A stretch of 64,000 bases of DNA, taken from NCBI GenBank assembly GCA_963777975.1, contig CAVZSO010000002.1, forward strand, positions 124,001 to 188,000. Reading direction: 5' to 3'. Source of the stretch: CSP1-4 sp963777975. Its GTDB lineage: Bacteria; Chloroflexota; Limnocylindria; Limnocylindrales; CSP1-4. Shown here one piece after another: positions 51,546-59,814 of this stretch; position 1 is the stretch's first letter, and each line of letters begins with the position of its first letter. The notes beneath the pieces were generated by a model. It ran no database searches. It saw only the letters and a list, made by a program, of their open reading frames with translations, and had not been told where the DNA came from. A program made the translations under genes and the position numbers.

Positions 51546-52865
51546 TCAGGCGATGCCTCCGGCGACACGCAGCGGCGAACAGATGCCGGCCGGGCACGTG
51601 CTGCGGGTGATGTGCTCCTCGAACTCCGCGGCGAAGTATCGCATCCCGCTGGTCAGCGGATTCGGGGCCGTGATGCCGTGACCGCAGAGCGAGCCGTCCC
51701 GGATGTCCGCCGAGAGGTCGGACAGCAGCTGCACGTCGTTCGGGCGCGGGCGACCGCCGGTGAAGCGCTCGCCGAGCTCGACCAGGCGCCGGGTGCCGAT
51801 GCGACAGGGGATGCACTTCCCGCACGACTCATCGCTCATGAAGCGCTCCAGGAGCGTGGCCAGCTCGACGATGCAGGCCCCCTGGTCCACGACCAGGACG
51901 CTGCCCGACCCGACGATGGCGCCGGCCTCGTGGAGCGCCGCCCGACCGTAGGCCGTATCGATGGCCTTGGCCGGCAGGAAGCCGCCCGAAGGCCCGCCGA
52001 CGAGGATCGCCTTGAGCTTGCCGGTGGCGCCGCCGGCGGCCTTGATGATGGCCTTCAGCGGCGTTCCCGTCGGCACCTCGACGACGCCCGGCTCGCGGAC
52101 GGCACCCGTCACGTGGACGAGGATCGTGCCCGGCTCGTCGGCCGCCCCGAGCTTGCGGAAGGCGCCCGCGCCGTGGGTCACGATCCAGGGCACCGAGGCC
52201 AGGGTGGCCACGTTGTTGACGACGGTCGGCTCGTCCCAGAGGCCCTTGACGACCGGATACGGCGGCCGCTGATCGGGCATCGCACGCTTGCCCTCGATGG
52301 CTCGCAGCAGGACGGTCTCCTCGCCGACGACGAAGGCGCCCTGCAGCTCGCGCAGCTCGATGGACAGCTCGATGCCCTTGCCCAGGGCGTTGACGCCCAG
52401 CAGTCCGGCCTCCTCCGCGTCGCGCAGCGCGGCCGCCAGACGTCGGACAGCGACGGTCGCGTCGGTGCGCACCGCCACGTACGCGCGCGTGGCGCCGACG
52501 GCATAGGCGGCCAGGGCGACGCCCTCCAGGACGCCATGCGGATCGGTCTCCATGAGCGTGCGGTCGGTGGCCGAGCCTGGGTCCGCCTCGTAGCCGTTGG
52601 CGACGACATAGCGCGTCCCGGAAGGCTGCGCTCGGCACGTCCGCCACTTGTCGGCCGTCGGATAGGCACCGCCGCCACGGCCACGCAGGCCGGCCTCGCC
52701 GACGATGCGGATGAGCGTCTCCGGTCCCAGATCGGCGGTTGCCGTCCGCCAGGCCGACCAGGCCCCAGCACGCTCGGCGGCCGCCAAGCCCGCGTCGGGG
52801 TCGTAGCCGCGGCCAAGGAGGACGTGCGGCCAGCCCTTCTCGCCAGCCAGGATGTGGGCGTTCAC
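51546..52865 (-). CDS. nuoF: NADH-quinone oxidoreductase subunit F
   Basis: 439 residues. FMN- and NADH-binding subunit. Seen: GLRGRGGGAYPTADKWRTC (glycine-rich FMN/NADH loop), NGYEADPGSATDRTLMETDP, YIAVR-like second Rossmann element AYVAVRTDATVAVRRLAAAL, the [4Fe-4S] motif ESCGKCIPCRIGTRRLVEL with the fourth ligand in DGSLCGHG. GTG at 52865 overlaps the previous stop by four bases. It is in the same frame as the NuoI/NuoE gene, so an open frame runs through 53696, but the frame break and overlapping GTGA mark a separate gene. Confidence 0.93.
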   Translation of the reverse strand: MNAHILAGEKGWPHVLLGRGYDPDAGLAAAERAGAWSAWRTATADLGPETLIRIVGEAGLRGRGGGAYPTADKWRTCRAQPSGTRYVVANGYEADPGSATDRTLMETDPHGVLEGVALAAYAVGATRAYVAVRTDATVAVRRLAAALRDAEEAGLLGVNALGKGIELSIELRELQGAFVVGEETVLLRAIEGKRAMPDQRPPYPVVKGLWDEPTVVNNVATLASVPWIVTHGAGAFRKLGAADEPGTILVHVTGAVREPGVVEVPTGTPLKAIIKAAGGATGKLKAILVGGPSGGFLPAKAIDTAYGRAALHEAGAIVGSGSVLVVDQGACIVELATLLERFMSDESCGKCIPCRIGTRRLVELGERFTGGRPRPNDVQLLSDLSADIRDGSLCGHGITAPNPLTSGMRYFAAEFEEHITRSTCPAGICSPLRVAGGIA

Positions 52866-53696
52866 GCCTGACCCGCGTGCGCGTGGGCGGCGCGCAAGGC
52901 GGTCGCCGTGGCGGCGACGGCGCTTGCCGACGGATCGGCCACCCGCTCGCCGTCGAGCACGACGAATGCGCGATCGCCGCCCGGCACCATGGCAATCGGT
53001 CGCTTCGAGGCGCACGGCACCTTCCGGGCTGCTCTGACCGAGCGTCGTCGAGAGCGCAGCCTCGAGCGCGGCCAGCGTCCGCCCCGCGCCGCGGAACTGG
53101 CAGGCCGGACAGCGGCAGACGGCGAAGACGTGACCGCTCGGCGGGTCGAGGCGGAAGTGGTCGTAGGAGCTGGCCGTGCCGTAGATCTCGGAATACCAGG
53201 CACCGGTACCGAAGCTGATGTGCTTGAGCGCGGCCACCGGCAGGTGGCCGTAGGCGTCCTGCGTCCGCTCCAGGATGGTCAGCATGCGCGCCGGGTCGTA
53301 GCCCTCCTCGTCGAGGATCCGATCGAGGACCGCCGTGTCGACGGCGGCAAAGGGGTCGAAGGAGCGGTCGGGCACCGGCCGGCCGGAGCGGCGCAGGGCC
53401 GACTCCTCGCGCCGCTCGGCGTACTGCTCGGCTGCCCCCCAGTGCACATGGAAGCGGGTCTTGGTGTCGACGCCGCCCATATCGATGCATTCGATGGGGC
53501 AGGCCTGGGCACACTGGAAGCACGTCTCGCACTTGAGCGCGCCGTGCTCGTCGTAGAGCAGCTGGAGGCGGCCGCGGTGGCGGGGCGAGATGTCGTTGAC
53601 GACCTCGGGGTACTGGATCGTGACCTTGGGCTGGACCATGCGCCGCAGGGTCGTGGCCATGCCCTTGACGATGCCCAGGCCGGGGATGATGTTCAT
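52862..53696 (-). CDS. NuoI-like ferredoxin fused to NuoE-like domain, frame broken once
   Basis: About 277 residues after bridging a +1 break near 53010. Residues 1-85 resemble NuoI (IPGLGIVKGMATTLRRMVQP, then one [4Fe-4S] motif CETCFQCAQACPIECIDMGG; the second NuoI cluster is absent). Residues about 115-277 are a NuoE-type thioredoxin fold (AVLDRILDEEGYDPARMLTI, ERTQDAYGHLPVAALKHIS) with the first ligand pair in VCRCPACQFRGAG. The second cysteine pair falls at the frame break: one frame has ATDCHGAG, the other PIAMVPGGDRAFVVLDGE. Stop overlaps nuoF. The protein would pass electrons between NuoF and the membrane domain. Confidence 0.75.
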
Positions 53697-53700
53697 GGCC

Positions 53701-55086
53701 TCAGCCCTGGATCTGCTTGACGACGACGATGGCCGCGGCGGTCAGGAAGATGTTGAGCAGCGCCGCCGGCAGCAGCCACTTCCAGGCGAAACCCATGAGC
53801 TGGTCGACGCGGACGCGAGGCAGCGTGCCCCGCATCCAGACGAAGACGACCACGAAGACGTAGGTCTTGGCGAAGAACCAGATGAGGCCCTCGACCTGCT
53901 CGAAGCTGGCCGTCGCCCAGAGCATCAGGGCTCCGATGGCCAGGACGTTGAAGAGCAGGAAGCCGATGACCAGTGCCTTCCAGAAGGCGACGTCGCTGCG
54001 GAAGGCCCAGATGGGCAGGGCGAAGGCCAGGATGATGATGGGCGGCACGATGGCGATCCCGAACAGCAGCCCGATGCCCAGCTGACCGGGGGCCAGTGCG
54101 GGATCGACGCTGATGCCGATCTGGGCCAGGATGCCGCCCAGGTCGAAGGGCGCGTTCCAGCCGCCCAGGAAGAGGACCACGGTCAGTGCCGAGAGCAGGA
54201 AGACGTTGACGTACTCGGCGAAGAAGAAGAAGCCGAAGCGCATGCCGCTGTACTCGGTCGCGAAGCCGGCCACGATCTCGGAGTCGGCCTCGGTCAGATC
54301 GAAGGGCGTGCGTGAGCCCTCGGCGGCGGCAGCGATGAAGAAGATCAGGAAGCCCAGCGGCTGGCGGAAGACGAACCAGTCGAGGAAGCTGCCGCTCTGC
54401 TGGAGGACGATGGCATTGAGGCTGAGCGTGCCTGCTAGGAGCACGACACCCACGATCGAGAGCGTCAACGGGATCTCATAGCTCACGATCTGGGCAGCCG
54501 CACGCAGGCCGCCAAGCAGGCTGTATTTGTTGAAGCTCGACCAGCCGGCCATCATCAGGCCGACCACGCCGAGGCTGCCGACGGCGAAGAAGTAGAGCAG
54601 CCCGATGTTCATGTCAGCGCCGACCAGGCCCGGTGCGAAGGGCAGGACCAGGAAGGCCATGATGCTCGCCAGGTAGACGACGGCCGGCGCCAGGGTGAAG
54701 ACCGGCACGTCTGCGCCGGTCGGCGTGAAGTCCTCTTTGCCCAGCACCTTGAAGCCGTGGATGGTCGACTGCAGCGTGCCCCACGGCCCGACGCGATTCG
54801 GTCCGAGACGGAGGTTCATGAGCGCGATGACCTTCATCTCGAGGTAGATGATGATGAAGGCGGTCGGCACGGTCAGCAGCAGGATGGCGGTCACCGCGAC
54901 CACGAAGCGGACGATGCCCAGGTTGGCGACGACCGTGTCATAGCCCAGGTCGACGATGTACGGGATAGGCCCCGCGGCGACGCCGACGAGGAGGGCCATG
55001 GTCAGCACCGCGAACAGGGCCAGCAACGGCAGCACGATCTTGCCCGCCAGGGTCAGGCGGCTCCAGGGTCGCGACAGCACGCTCAC
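53701..55086 (-). CDS. nuoH: NADH-quinone oxidoreductase subunit H
   Basis: 461 residues, eight or nine helices. Quinone-chamber subunit. Marks: YLEMKVIALMNLRLGPNRVG, GWSSFNKYSLLGGLRAAAQI, VSYEIPLTLSIVGVVLLAG, GSRTPFDLTEADSEIVAGFA, TEYSGMRFGFFFFAEYVNVF, FVWMRGTLPRVRVDQLMGFA. GTG start overlaps the nuoD stop by four bases. An extended middle loop (residues about 300-330) is slightly longer than usual. Confidence 0.96.
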   Translation of the reverse strand: MSVLSRPWSRLTLAGKIVLPLLALFAVLTMALLVGVAAGPIPYIVDLGYDTVVANLGIVRFVVAVTAILLLTVPTAFIIIYLEMKVIALMNLRLGPNRVGPWGTLQSTIHGFKVLGKEDFTPTGADVPVFTLAPAVVYLASIMAFLVLPFAPGLVGADMNIGLLYFFAVGSLGVVGLMMAGWSSFNKYSLLGGLRAAAQIVSYEIPLTLSIVGVVLLAGTLSLNAIVLQQSGSFLDWFVFRQPLGFLIFFIAAAAEGSRTPFDLTEADSEIVAGFATEYSGMRFGFFFFAEYVNVFLLSALTVVLFLGGWNAPFDLGGILAQIGISVDPALAPGQLGIGLLFGIAIVPPIIILAFALPIWAFRSDVAFWKALVIGFLLFNVLAIGALMLWATASFEQVEGLIWFFAKTYVFVVVFVWMRGTLPRVRVDQLMGFAWKWLLPAALLNIFLTAAAIVVVKQIQG

Positions 55087-56309
55087 TTGTCGACCCCGCC
55101 CATGATCGGGTCGAGGCTGGCCATGATGGCCATCGTGTCGGCCACCAGGTGGCCGGGCGTCAGCAGGCCGACCGTCTGCAGGTTGAAGTACGAGGGGTCA
55201 TGGATGCGCAGCCGGAACGGCTGGTCCGAGCCGTCGCTCATGGCATAGACCGCGTACTGGCCGCGCGGGCTCTCGATGGCTGCGAACGCCCGCCCCGGTC
55301 GCGGCCGGAGCAGCCGCGGCAGCTTGGCCGTGATCGGCCCGTCGGGCATCTTGTGCAGGACCTGGTCGATGATGTGGATGCTCTGCTTGATCTCGTCGAG
55401 GTGCAGCAGGTAGCGCGCGTAGGAGTCGCCCTCCTCACGCGTCGGGATCTCGAACTCCAGCTCCGGATAGACGCTGTACGGATGCGCGCGGCGGACGTCG
55501 TAGGGGATGCCGGTGGCGCGCAGGGGTGGCCCCGAGAGGCACATCCGGAGCGCCGTCTCGCGATCGACCACGCCCAGGCCACGCGTGCGCTTGACGAAGA
55601 TCTCGTTCTCGTTGATGAGCGTCTGGCTGTCCTCGATGTGGCGGCCGGCGTGGCTCATCCAGTCGCCGAGCCGGCTCAGGAACTCATGGTTCAAGTCGCC
55701 GTTGACGCCGCCGATGCGCATGTAGTTGAAGAGCAGCTTCTGGCCCGTCAGGGCGGCCAGCATCTCGACGATCTCGTCGCGCTCGATGAAGCCGTACAGG
55801 ATCGGCGTCAGGCCGCCCAGGTCGAGCGCCAGCCAGCCCATGAACAGGGCGTGGCTGGAGATCCGATTGAGCTCGCAGGCCAGGACACGGATGTACTCGG
55901 CGCGTCGCGGGACCTTGACGTCGAGCAGCTTCTCGGCGGCCATGACCGGCACCAGCTCGCTGAACATCGAGGCGATGTACTCGAGCGGGTCGCAGTGGCT
56001 GACGACCATGTGCCAGTCGCTGTTCTCGCAGATCTTCTCGACGCCACGGTGGAGGTAGCCGAGGACGGGGTCGAGGTCGACCACGCGCTCGCCGTCGATC
56101 TTGAGGACGACCCGCAGCACGCCGTGGGTCGAGGGGTGCTGCGGCCCCAGGTTGACCAGCATCTCGCCCTCGCGCAGGGCATAGAACTCGGCCTCGCGTT
56201 CGGTCTGCGGCGGGTAGGGCGGGATGGCGTCGTAGATGGTCGCCGGCGTATCGACCATCAGGAGCGGATCGTCGAGCGAGCGGACGCGCGTCTTGGGCTC
56301 GGTCGCCAT
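55083..56309 (-). CDS. nuoD: NADH-quinone oxidoreductase subunit D
   Basis: 408 residues. 49-kDa-type subunit that helps form the quinone site. Marks: MLVNLGPQHPSTHGVLRVVL, GYLHRGVEKICENSDW, YIRVLACELNRISSHALFMG, IGGVNGDLNHEF, CLSGPPLRATGIPYDVRRAH and the closing DPIMGGVDK, where complex I commonly ends DR. Three bases after nuoC. Confidence 0.97.
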   Translation of the reverse strand: MATEPKTRVRSLDDPLLMVDTPATIYDAIPPYPPQTEREAEFYALREGEMLVNLGPQHPSTHGVLRVVLKIDGERVVDLDPVLGYLHRGVEKICENSDWHMVVSHCDPLEYIASMFSELVPVMAAEKLLDVKVPRRAEYIRVLACELNRISSHALFMGWLALDLGGLTPILYGFIERDEIVEMLAALTGQKLLFNYMRIGGVNGDLNHEFLSRLGDWMSHAGRHIEDSQTLINENEIFVKRTRGLGVVDRETALRMCLSGPPLRATGIPYDVRRAHPYSVYPELEFEIPTREEGDSYARYLLHLDEIKQSIHIIDQVLHKMPDGPITAKLPRLLRPRPGRAFAAIESPRGQYAVYAMSDGSDQPFRLRIHDPSYFNLQTVGLLTPGHLVADTMAIMASLDPIMGGVDK

Positions 56310-56312
56310 GGC

Positions 56313-56840
56313 TCAGTCCGTCCGTGCTCGGCGGACGGCGGCCCCGACCGGGGTCGCCGCCTGCTCCATGTGTCGGATGCCCATGGCCGGCGAGCGCGAG
56401 GCGTCGTCCGGCAGCAGGAAATCCTTGCGCAGCGGGAAGCTCACGTAGTCGGGCGGCATGTAGATGCGCCGCAGGTCGCGATTGCCCTCGAAGATGATGC
56501 CGAACATGTCGTAGGCCTCGCGCTCACCCCACTCGGCGCCCTTCCAGAGGAAGGTGATGGACGGCAGGCGCGGGTCGTTGCGCGGCAGGTCGACGACGAT
56601 GACGCGCAGCCAGTCGGGCGTGGCATCGGACCAGACGTGGTAGACGACCTGCATCGTGGTCCCGGTGTCGACGCCGCAGATGTCGGCCAGCAGGCGGAAG
56701 CGCAGTGTCGGGTCGTCGTGCAGGGTGCGCATGACGTCGGTCACGGCACCGGCCGCGATGCGGACCTCGGTCGTGTCGTGGCGCTGCGTGACCGGCCCGG
56801 CCAGATGTCCGGCCAGGGCGGTCTCGAGGCGGCGCTTCAA
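56313..56840 (-). CDS. nuoC: NADH-quinone oxidoreductase subunit C
   Basis: 175 residues. 30-kDa-type subunit: LLADICGVDTGTTMQVVYHV, LPSITFLWKGAEWGEREAYD, MFGIIFEGNRDLRRIYMPPD, FPLRKDFLLP. It joins the peripheral arm next to NuoD. Start ATG gives MKRRLETALAG; 34 bases separate it from nuoB. Confidence 0.95.
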   Translation of the reverse strand: MKRRLETALAGHLAGPVTQRHDTTEVRIAAGAVTDVMRTLHDDPTLRFRLLADICGVDTGTTMQVVYHVWSDATPDWLRVIVVDLPRNDPRLPSITFLWKGAEWGEREAYDMFGIIFEGNRDLRRIYMPPDYVSFPLRKDFLLPDDASRSPAMGIRHMEQAATPVGAAVRRARTD

Positions 56841-56874
56841 CGCGGTGTCGATGGCGGAGACTCCCTCGGTCGGC

Positions 56875-57624
56875 TCAGACGCCGTCCGGCACGGTCGGCC
56901 CGATGACGCGATCGCGCCAGTGGCCGCGTCGATCCATGATCAGTTGCTGGAGCTTGAGCATGCCGTAGATGAGGCCCTCTGGTCGTGGCGGACAGCCCGG
57001 CACGTAGACGTCGACGGGCATCACACGGTCGATGCCCTGGATGGTCGAGTAGGAGCGCTTGTAGCGGCCACCGGAGCACGTGCAATCGCCCATCGCCACG
57101 CACCACTTCGGCTCGGGCATCTGCTCCCAGAGCCGGATGAGGGGACCCGCCATCTTGGTCGTCAGGGTGCCGGCGACGATGAGCACGTCGGCCTGCCGAG
57201 GGCTGGCTCGGAAGGGGAACATGCCGAAGCGGTCCATGTCGTTGACCGACGTCGCCGCCGACATCATCTCCATGGCGCAGCAGGCCAAGCCCGAAAGCAA
57301 CGGCCAGAGGCTGTTGACGCGGATGAGATCGAGCACGTAGTCGGCCGTCGTGGGGATGACCTCCAGGGCACCCGACCAGCGCGCGTTGTCCGTTCGGTCG
57401 TAGTCGACTTCGAGCTCGGCCAGATGGGCCACGGTCGGCACCCGGCCGCCGAGATAGGCCTTGGGATCGGCCGCCGCCCAGATCGCGTTGGGCACCACGA
57501 TGGGCTCGGCGACGGTGCCCTTCGGGGCGGTCGCAAGGGCGGTCGCCGCGCTGCCTTCGACCACTTCGGCGTCCGGCGTCGTGGTCGGCTCCTCTGTCGG
57601 GGTCGGGTCGGTCCCGGGCGTCAC
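56875..57624 (-). CDS. nuoB: NADH-quinone oxidoreductase subunit B
   Basis: 249 residues. Carries the terminal N2 [4Fe-4S] cluster: adjacent cysteines in GLACCAMEMMSAATSVNDMD, then GDCTCSGGRYK and VPGCPPRPEGLIYGML supply the remaining ligands. DVLIVAGTLTTKMAGPLIRL is also diagnostic. About 70 residues of Thr/Pro/Ala/Val-rich extension precede the domain, longer than usual. GTG at 57624 overlaps the nuoA stop by four bases; a second GTG at 57630 is possible. Confidence 0.95.
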   Translation of the reverse strand: MTPGTDPTPTEEPTTTPDAEVVEGSAATALATAPKGTVAEPIVVPNAIWAAADPKAYLGGRVPTVAHLAELEVDYDRTDNARWSGALEVIPTTADYVLDLIRVNSLWPLLSGLACCAMEMMSAATSVNDMDRFGMFPFRASPRQADVLIVAGTLTTKMAGPLIRLWEQMPEPKWCVAMGDCTCSGGRYKRSYSTIQGIDRVMPVDVYVPGCPPRPEGLIYGMLKLQQLIMDRRGHWRDRVIGPTVPDGV

Positions 57625-57977
57625 TTCCACGTCAGGACCCCCTTGCGCCAGGCGTAGCCCAGGCCGACCAGCAGGATGGCGACGAAGAGGAGCATCGACA
57701 TCAGCCCGCCGACGAGGACGTCCTTGAAGATGAGCGCCCAGAGGAAGATGAAGATGACCTCGATGTCGAAGGCCACGAAGAGCAGGGCGTAGATGTAGAA
57801 GCTCAGGCCGAAGCGGCCCCACGTGTCGCCGAAGGTGTCGATGCCCGATTCGTAGGGCAGTCCCTTATGGCGGTCGCCACGGCTGCGGTGCGTCAGCAGC
57901 CAGCTGGCCCCGATCGTGATGAACACGAACGTGAAGCCGGCGAAGGCGAAGCCGATCACGTACCAGAGTCCAGTCAC
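57621..57977 (-). CDS. nuoA: NADH-quinone oxidoreductase subunit A
   Basis: 118 residues, three helices. Marks: LPYESGIDTFGDTWGRFGLS, FYIYALLFVAFDIEVIFIFL, and the third helix LLFVAILLVGLGYAWRKGVL. First gene of the complex I operon. GTG start at 57977 with GAGG seven bases upstream. Confidence 0.95.
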   Translation of the reverse strand: MTGLWYVIGFAFAGFTFVFITIGASWLLTHRSRGDRHKGLPYESGIDTFGDTWGRFGLSFYIYALLFVAFDIEVIFIFLWALIFKDVLVGGLMSMLLFVAILLVGLGYAWRKGVLTWK

Positions 57978-58068
57978 GCGGTCCTCATGCGCTCGGTTGC
58001 GGCGTGGATCGAGGGGCGTTCAGGTGCGTCCGGGCGCGCACGCGCACGGCCTCACCAGCACCCCGCGG

Positions 58069-59167
58069 TCATTCTAGCGTCGCGCGTCCGGGCTGGGGCG
58101 ATGGCGAGGGTGCGCCGGCAGGCGTGCCGCGGCGTGAGAGGGTCCAGCGCAGTCCCGGCCCGACGATGGTGTGACCTCCGAGCACGATAGGTGTCGCCGC
58201 CTCGGCCGCGCTGGACGTCAGGGCCCGCAGCCACGGGTCGGCGACCGCATCGGGTCGCAGGAGGTCCGAGGCGAAGCGGTCCTCCGCCGACGGCCAGGCG
58301 CGCTCGTCGCGGCCGAAGCGGTCGGCCAGGAGGACCCTCGTGTCGAGGATGGCGCCGTCGGCCAGGTCTGCGACGATCGAGCCCAAGGCATCGGGACCAT
58401 GCACGTCGAGCAGGCGGCCGAGCGTCGAGCGCGCGGGGCGCTGCGCTGCGGGCGCCGTCCGCAGGCCGCGCTCCTCGGCCAGGAAGCGCACCCGGCAGGC
58501 GGTCTCGCGTTCCAGCCAGGCCAGGGTCCGCGATGACGATCGGCCGAAGACCAGCAGCTCGGCCGCTGGATCGGCGGCCACGGCTCGGATCTCCGCCAGG
58601 CGCGGGATCCGCAGGTCGGCGGCGACCGCCAGGTCGCGCAGCCCGCGCGGACCGGCTGGCACCAACGCGAGCAGCGCGAGGTCGAGCGGCGTGTCGAGAT
58701 CGATGGCAAGGCGATCGCGACCGGGCAGCTCGGCGACCGCAACGCCACGCTCGGCGAGCCGGCGCGGCAGGACGTTGTCGTTGATCACGCCGCGCAGCCC
58801 CAGCAGAAGGACCGCGTCGCCCACGGCCAGGACGTCGGAGGAGTGGCGACTGTTGGTCAGCGCCGCTGGTCCCGTGCTCCGCGCCGCCGCCACCAGGCGT
58901 TGCGCATCCTCTCCTCGGAGGAGCGGCACGGCGCCTGCGCCGAGCAGCACGAGCCCGCCCATGACGGATGCCGCGATCTCGTCGAGCCGCGCCTCCGAAG
59001 GTCGCAGCCATCGGTCTGCGATCCACCACGACGCTGGTGGCGCCGGCCACCTCGAACAGCCGCGCGTGGCGCTCGGCCAGTCGGTCGCGGGCGTCGTGCA
59101 GGAGCGTGGTCAGCGGTCCGTCGCCCTCGGACGGCGGGTGCAGGATGATGACCGTCGCCTCGCCCAT
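58069..59167 (-). CDS. Uncharacterised MobA/CofC-like nucleotidyltransferase-fold protein, frame broken once
   Basis: About 365 residues after bridging a +1 break near 58995. The start MGEATVIILHPPSEGDG continues through LFEVAGATSVVVDRRP; the second frame has VMGGLVLLGAGAVPLL, AALTNSRHSSDVLAVGDAVL and LAIDLDTPLDLALLALVPAG. The LDIDTP-like end resembles MobA/CofC nucleotidyltransferases. The C-terminal third (STLGRLLDVHGPDALGSIVA, TPIVLGGHTIVGPGLRWTLS) is not recognised. No clear catalytic Lys/Arg motif is visible, so function stays open. Leaderless-type TAGACT nine bases before ATG; adjacent and upstream to nuoA. Confidence 0.5.
58071..58076 (-). promoter_or_regulatory. Candidate -10 of the nuo operon
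   Basis: On the minus strand TAGAAT lies 93 bases before the nuoA GTG. The -35 position (GCCCCA) is poor. It overlaps the last codons of the nucleotidyltransferase-like gene. The operon therefore has a conventional leader with a Shine-Dalgarno, unlike many single genes here. Confidence 0.35.
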
Positions 59168-59176
59168 CGTGGGCCG

Positions 59177-59182
59177 AGTCTA
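59177..59182 (-). promoter_or_regulatory. Leaderless-type -10 element of the nucleotidyltransferase-like gene
   Basis: On the minus strand TAGACT ends nine bases before the ATG at 59167. The divergent folK start is only 29 bases away. Confidence 0.4.
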
Positions 59183-59196
59183 CGGGAGGGCCACGG

Positions 59197-59814
59197 GTGC
59201 CAGCTGGTCGGCGGGTTCGCGCGTACGTCGGGCTTGGCGCCAACGTGGGCGACGCTCACCGGACGCTGGAGGCGGCCGTTCGCTCGCTCGGCGCCTTGCC
59301 CGGAGTCCGCGTTCGTGGCGTGTCCCGCCTCTTCGCGACCCGCCCGGTCGGCGTCGTCGACCAACCCGACTTCCTGAATGCCGTGGTCGCCCTTGACGTC
59401 CCGGCCGGCCCCGACCCCGGATCGGGCGCGCTCGCGCTCCTGCTGGCGCTCAAGGGTCTCGAGCGCGCCTTCGGCCGAGAGGACCGCGGGCGATGGGGAC
59501 CGCGGGAGCTCGACCTCGACCTGCTCGTCTTCGGTCGTCACCGGATCCACGTCGAGCGGCCGTCGAAGGGACGCAGCGATGATCCGGCCAGGCCCGGGGC
59601 CCAGTGGCTCGATGTGCCGCACCTCGCGGCTGGCGACCGACTCTTCGTGCTCGCTCCGCTCTCAGACGTGGCGCCCGGTCTCGTGCCGCCAGGTTGGCGT
59701 GCGACGGTCGAGACGCGGCGCCGCGAGCGCGTCGCGATCGAGGGCGCCGACGCGGTGCGGGTCGTCGGGACCTGGCATCAGCGCGAGGGATGGCGCCTTC
59801 AGGAAGCCAGATAG
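59197..59814 (+). CDS. folK: 2-amino-4-hydroxy-6-hydroxymethyldihydropteridine pyrophosphokinase
   Basis: 205 residues. HPPK of folate synthesis: pyrophosphorylates the pterin from ATP. Marks: RAYVGLGANVGDAHRTLEAA, VRGVSRLFATRPVGVVDQPD, FLNAVVALDV, RWGPRELDLDLLVFG with the catalytic and Mg-binding Asp pair, and the WLDVPHL product-site stretch. About 40 residues longer at the C-terminus than typical HPPK. GTG start. Other folate genes are not in the window. It converges on the S51 peptidase gene with a 16-base overlap. Confidence 0.93.
   Translation: MPAGRRVRAYVGLGANVGDAHRTLEAAVRSLGALPGVRVRGVSRLFATRPVGVVDQPDFLNAVVALDVPAGPDPGSGALALLLALKGLERAFGREDRGRWGPRELDLDLLVFGRHRIHVERPSKGRSDDPARPGAQWLDVPHLAAGDRLFVLAPLSDVAPGLVPPGWRATVETRRRERVAIEGADAVRVVGTWHQREGWRLQEAR

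Noticed and set aside
50106..52871. Plus-strand open frame of 921 codons antisense to nuoF and the NuoG/GltD mosaic
   Set aside because: Mirror image of well conserved complex I genes, no recognisable domain, no promoter or ribosome-binding site.
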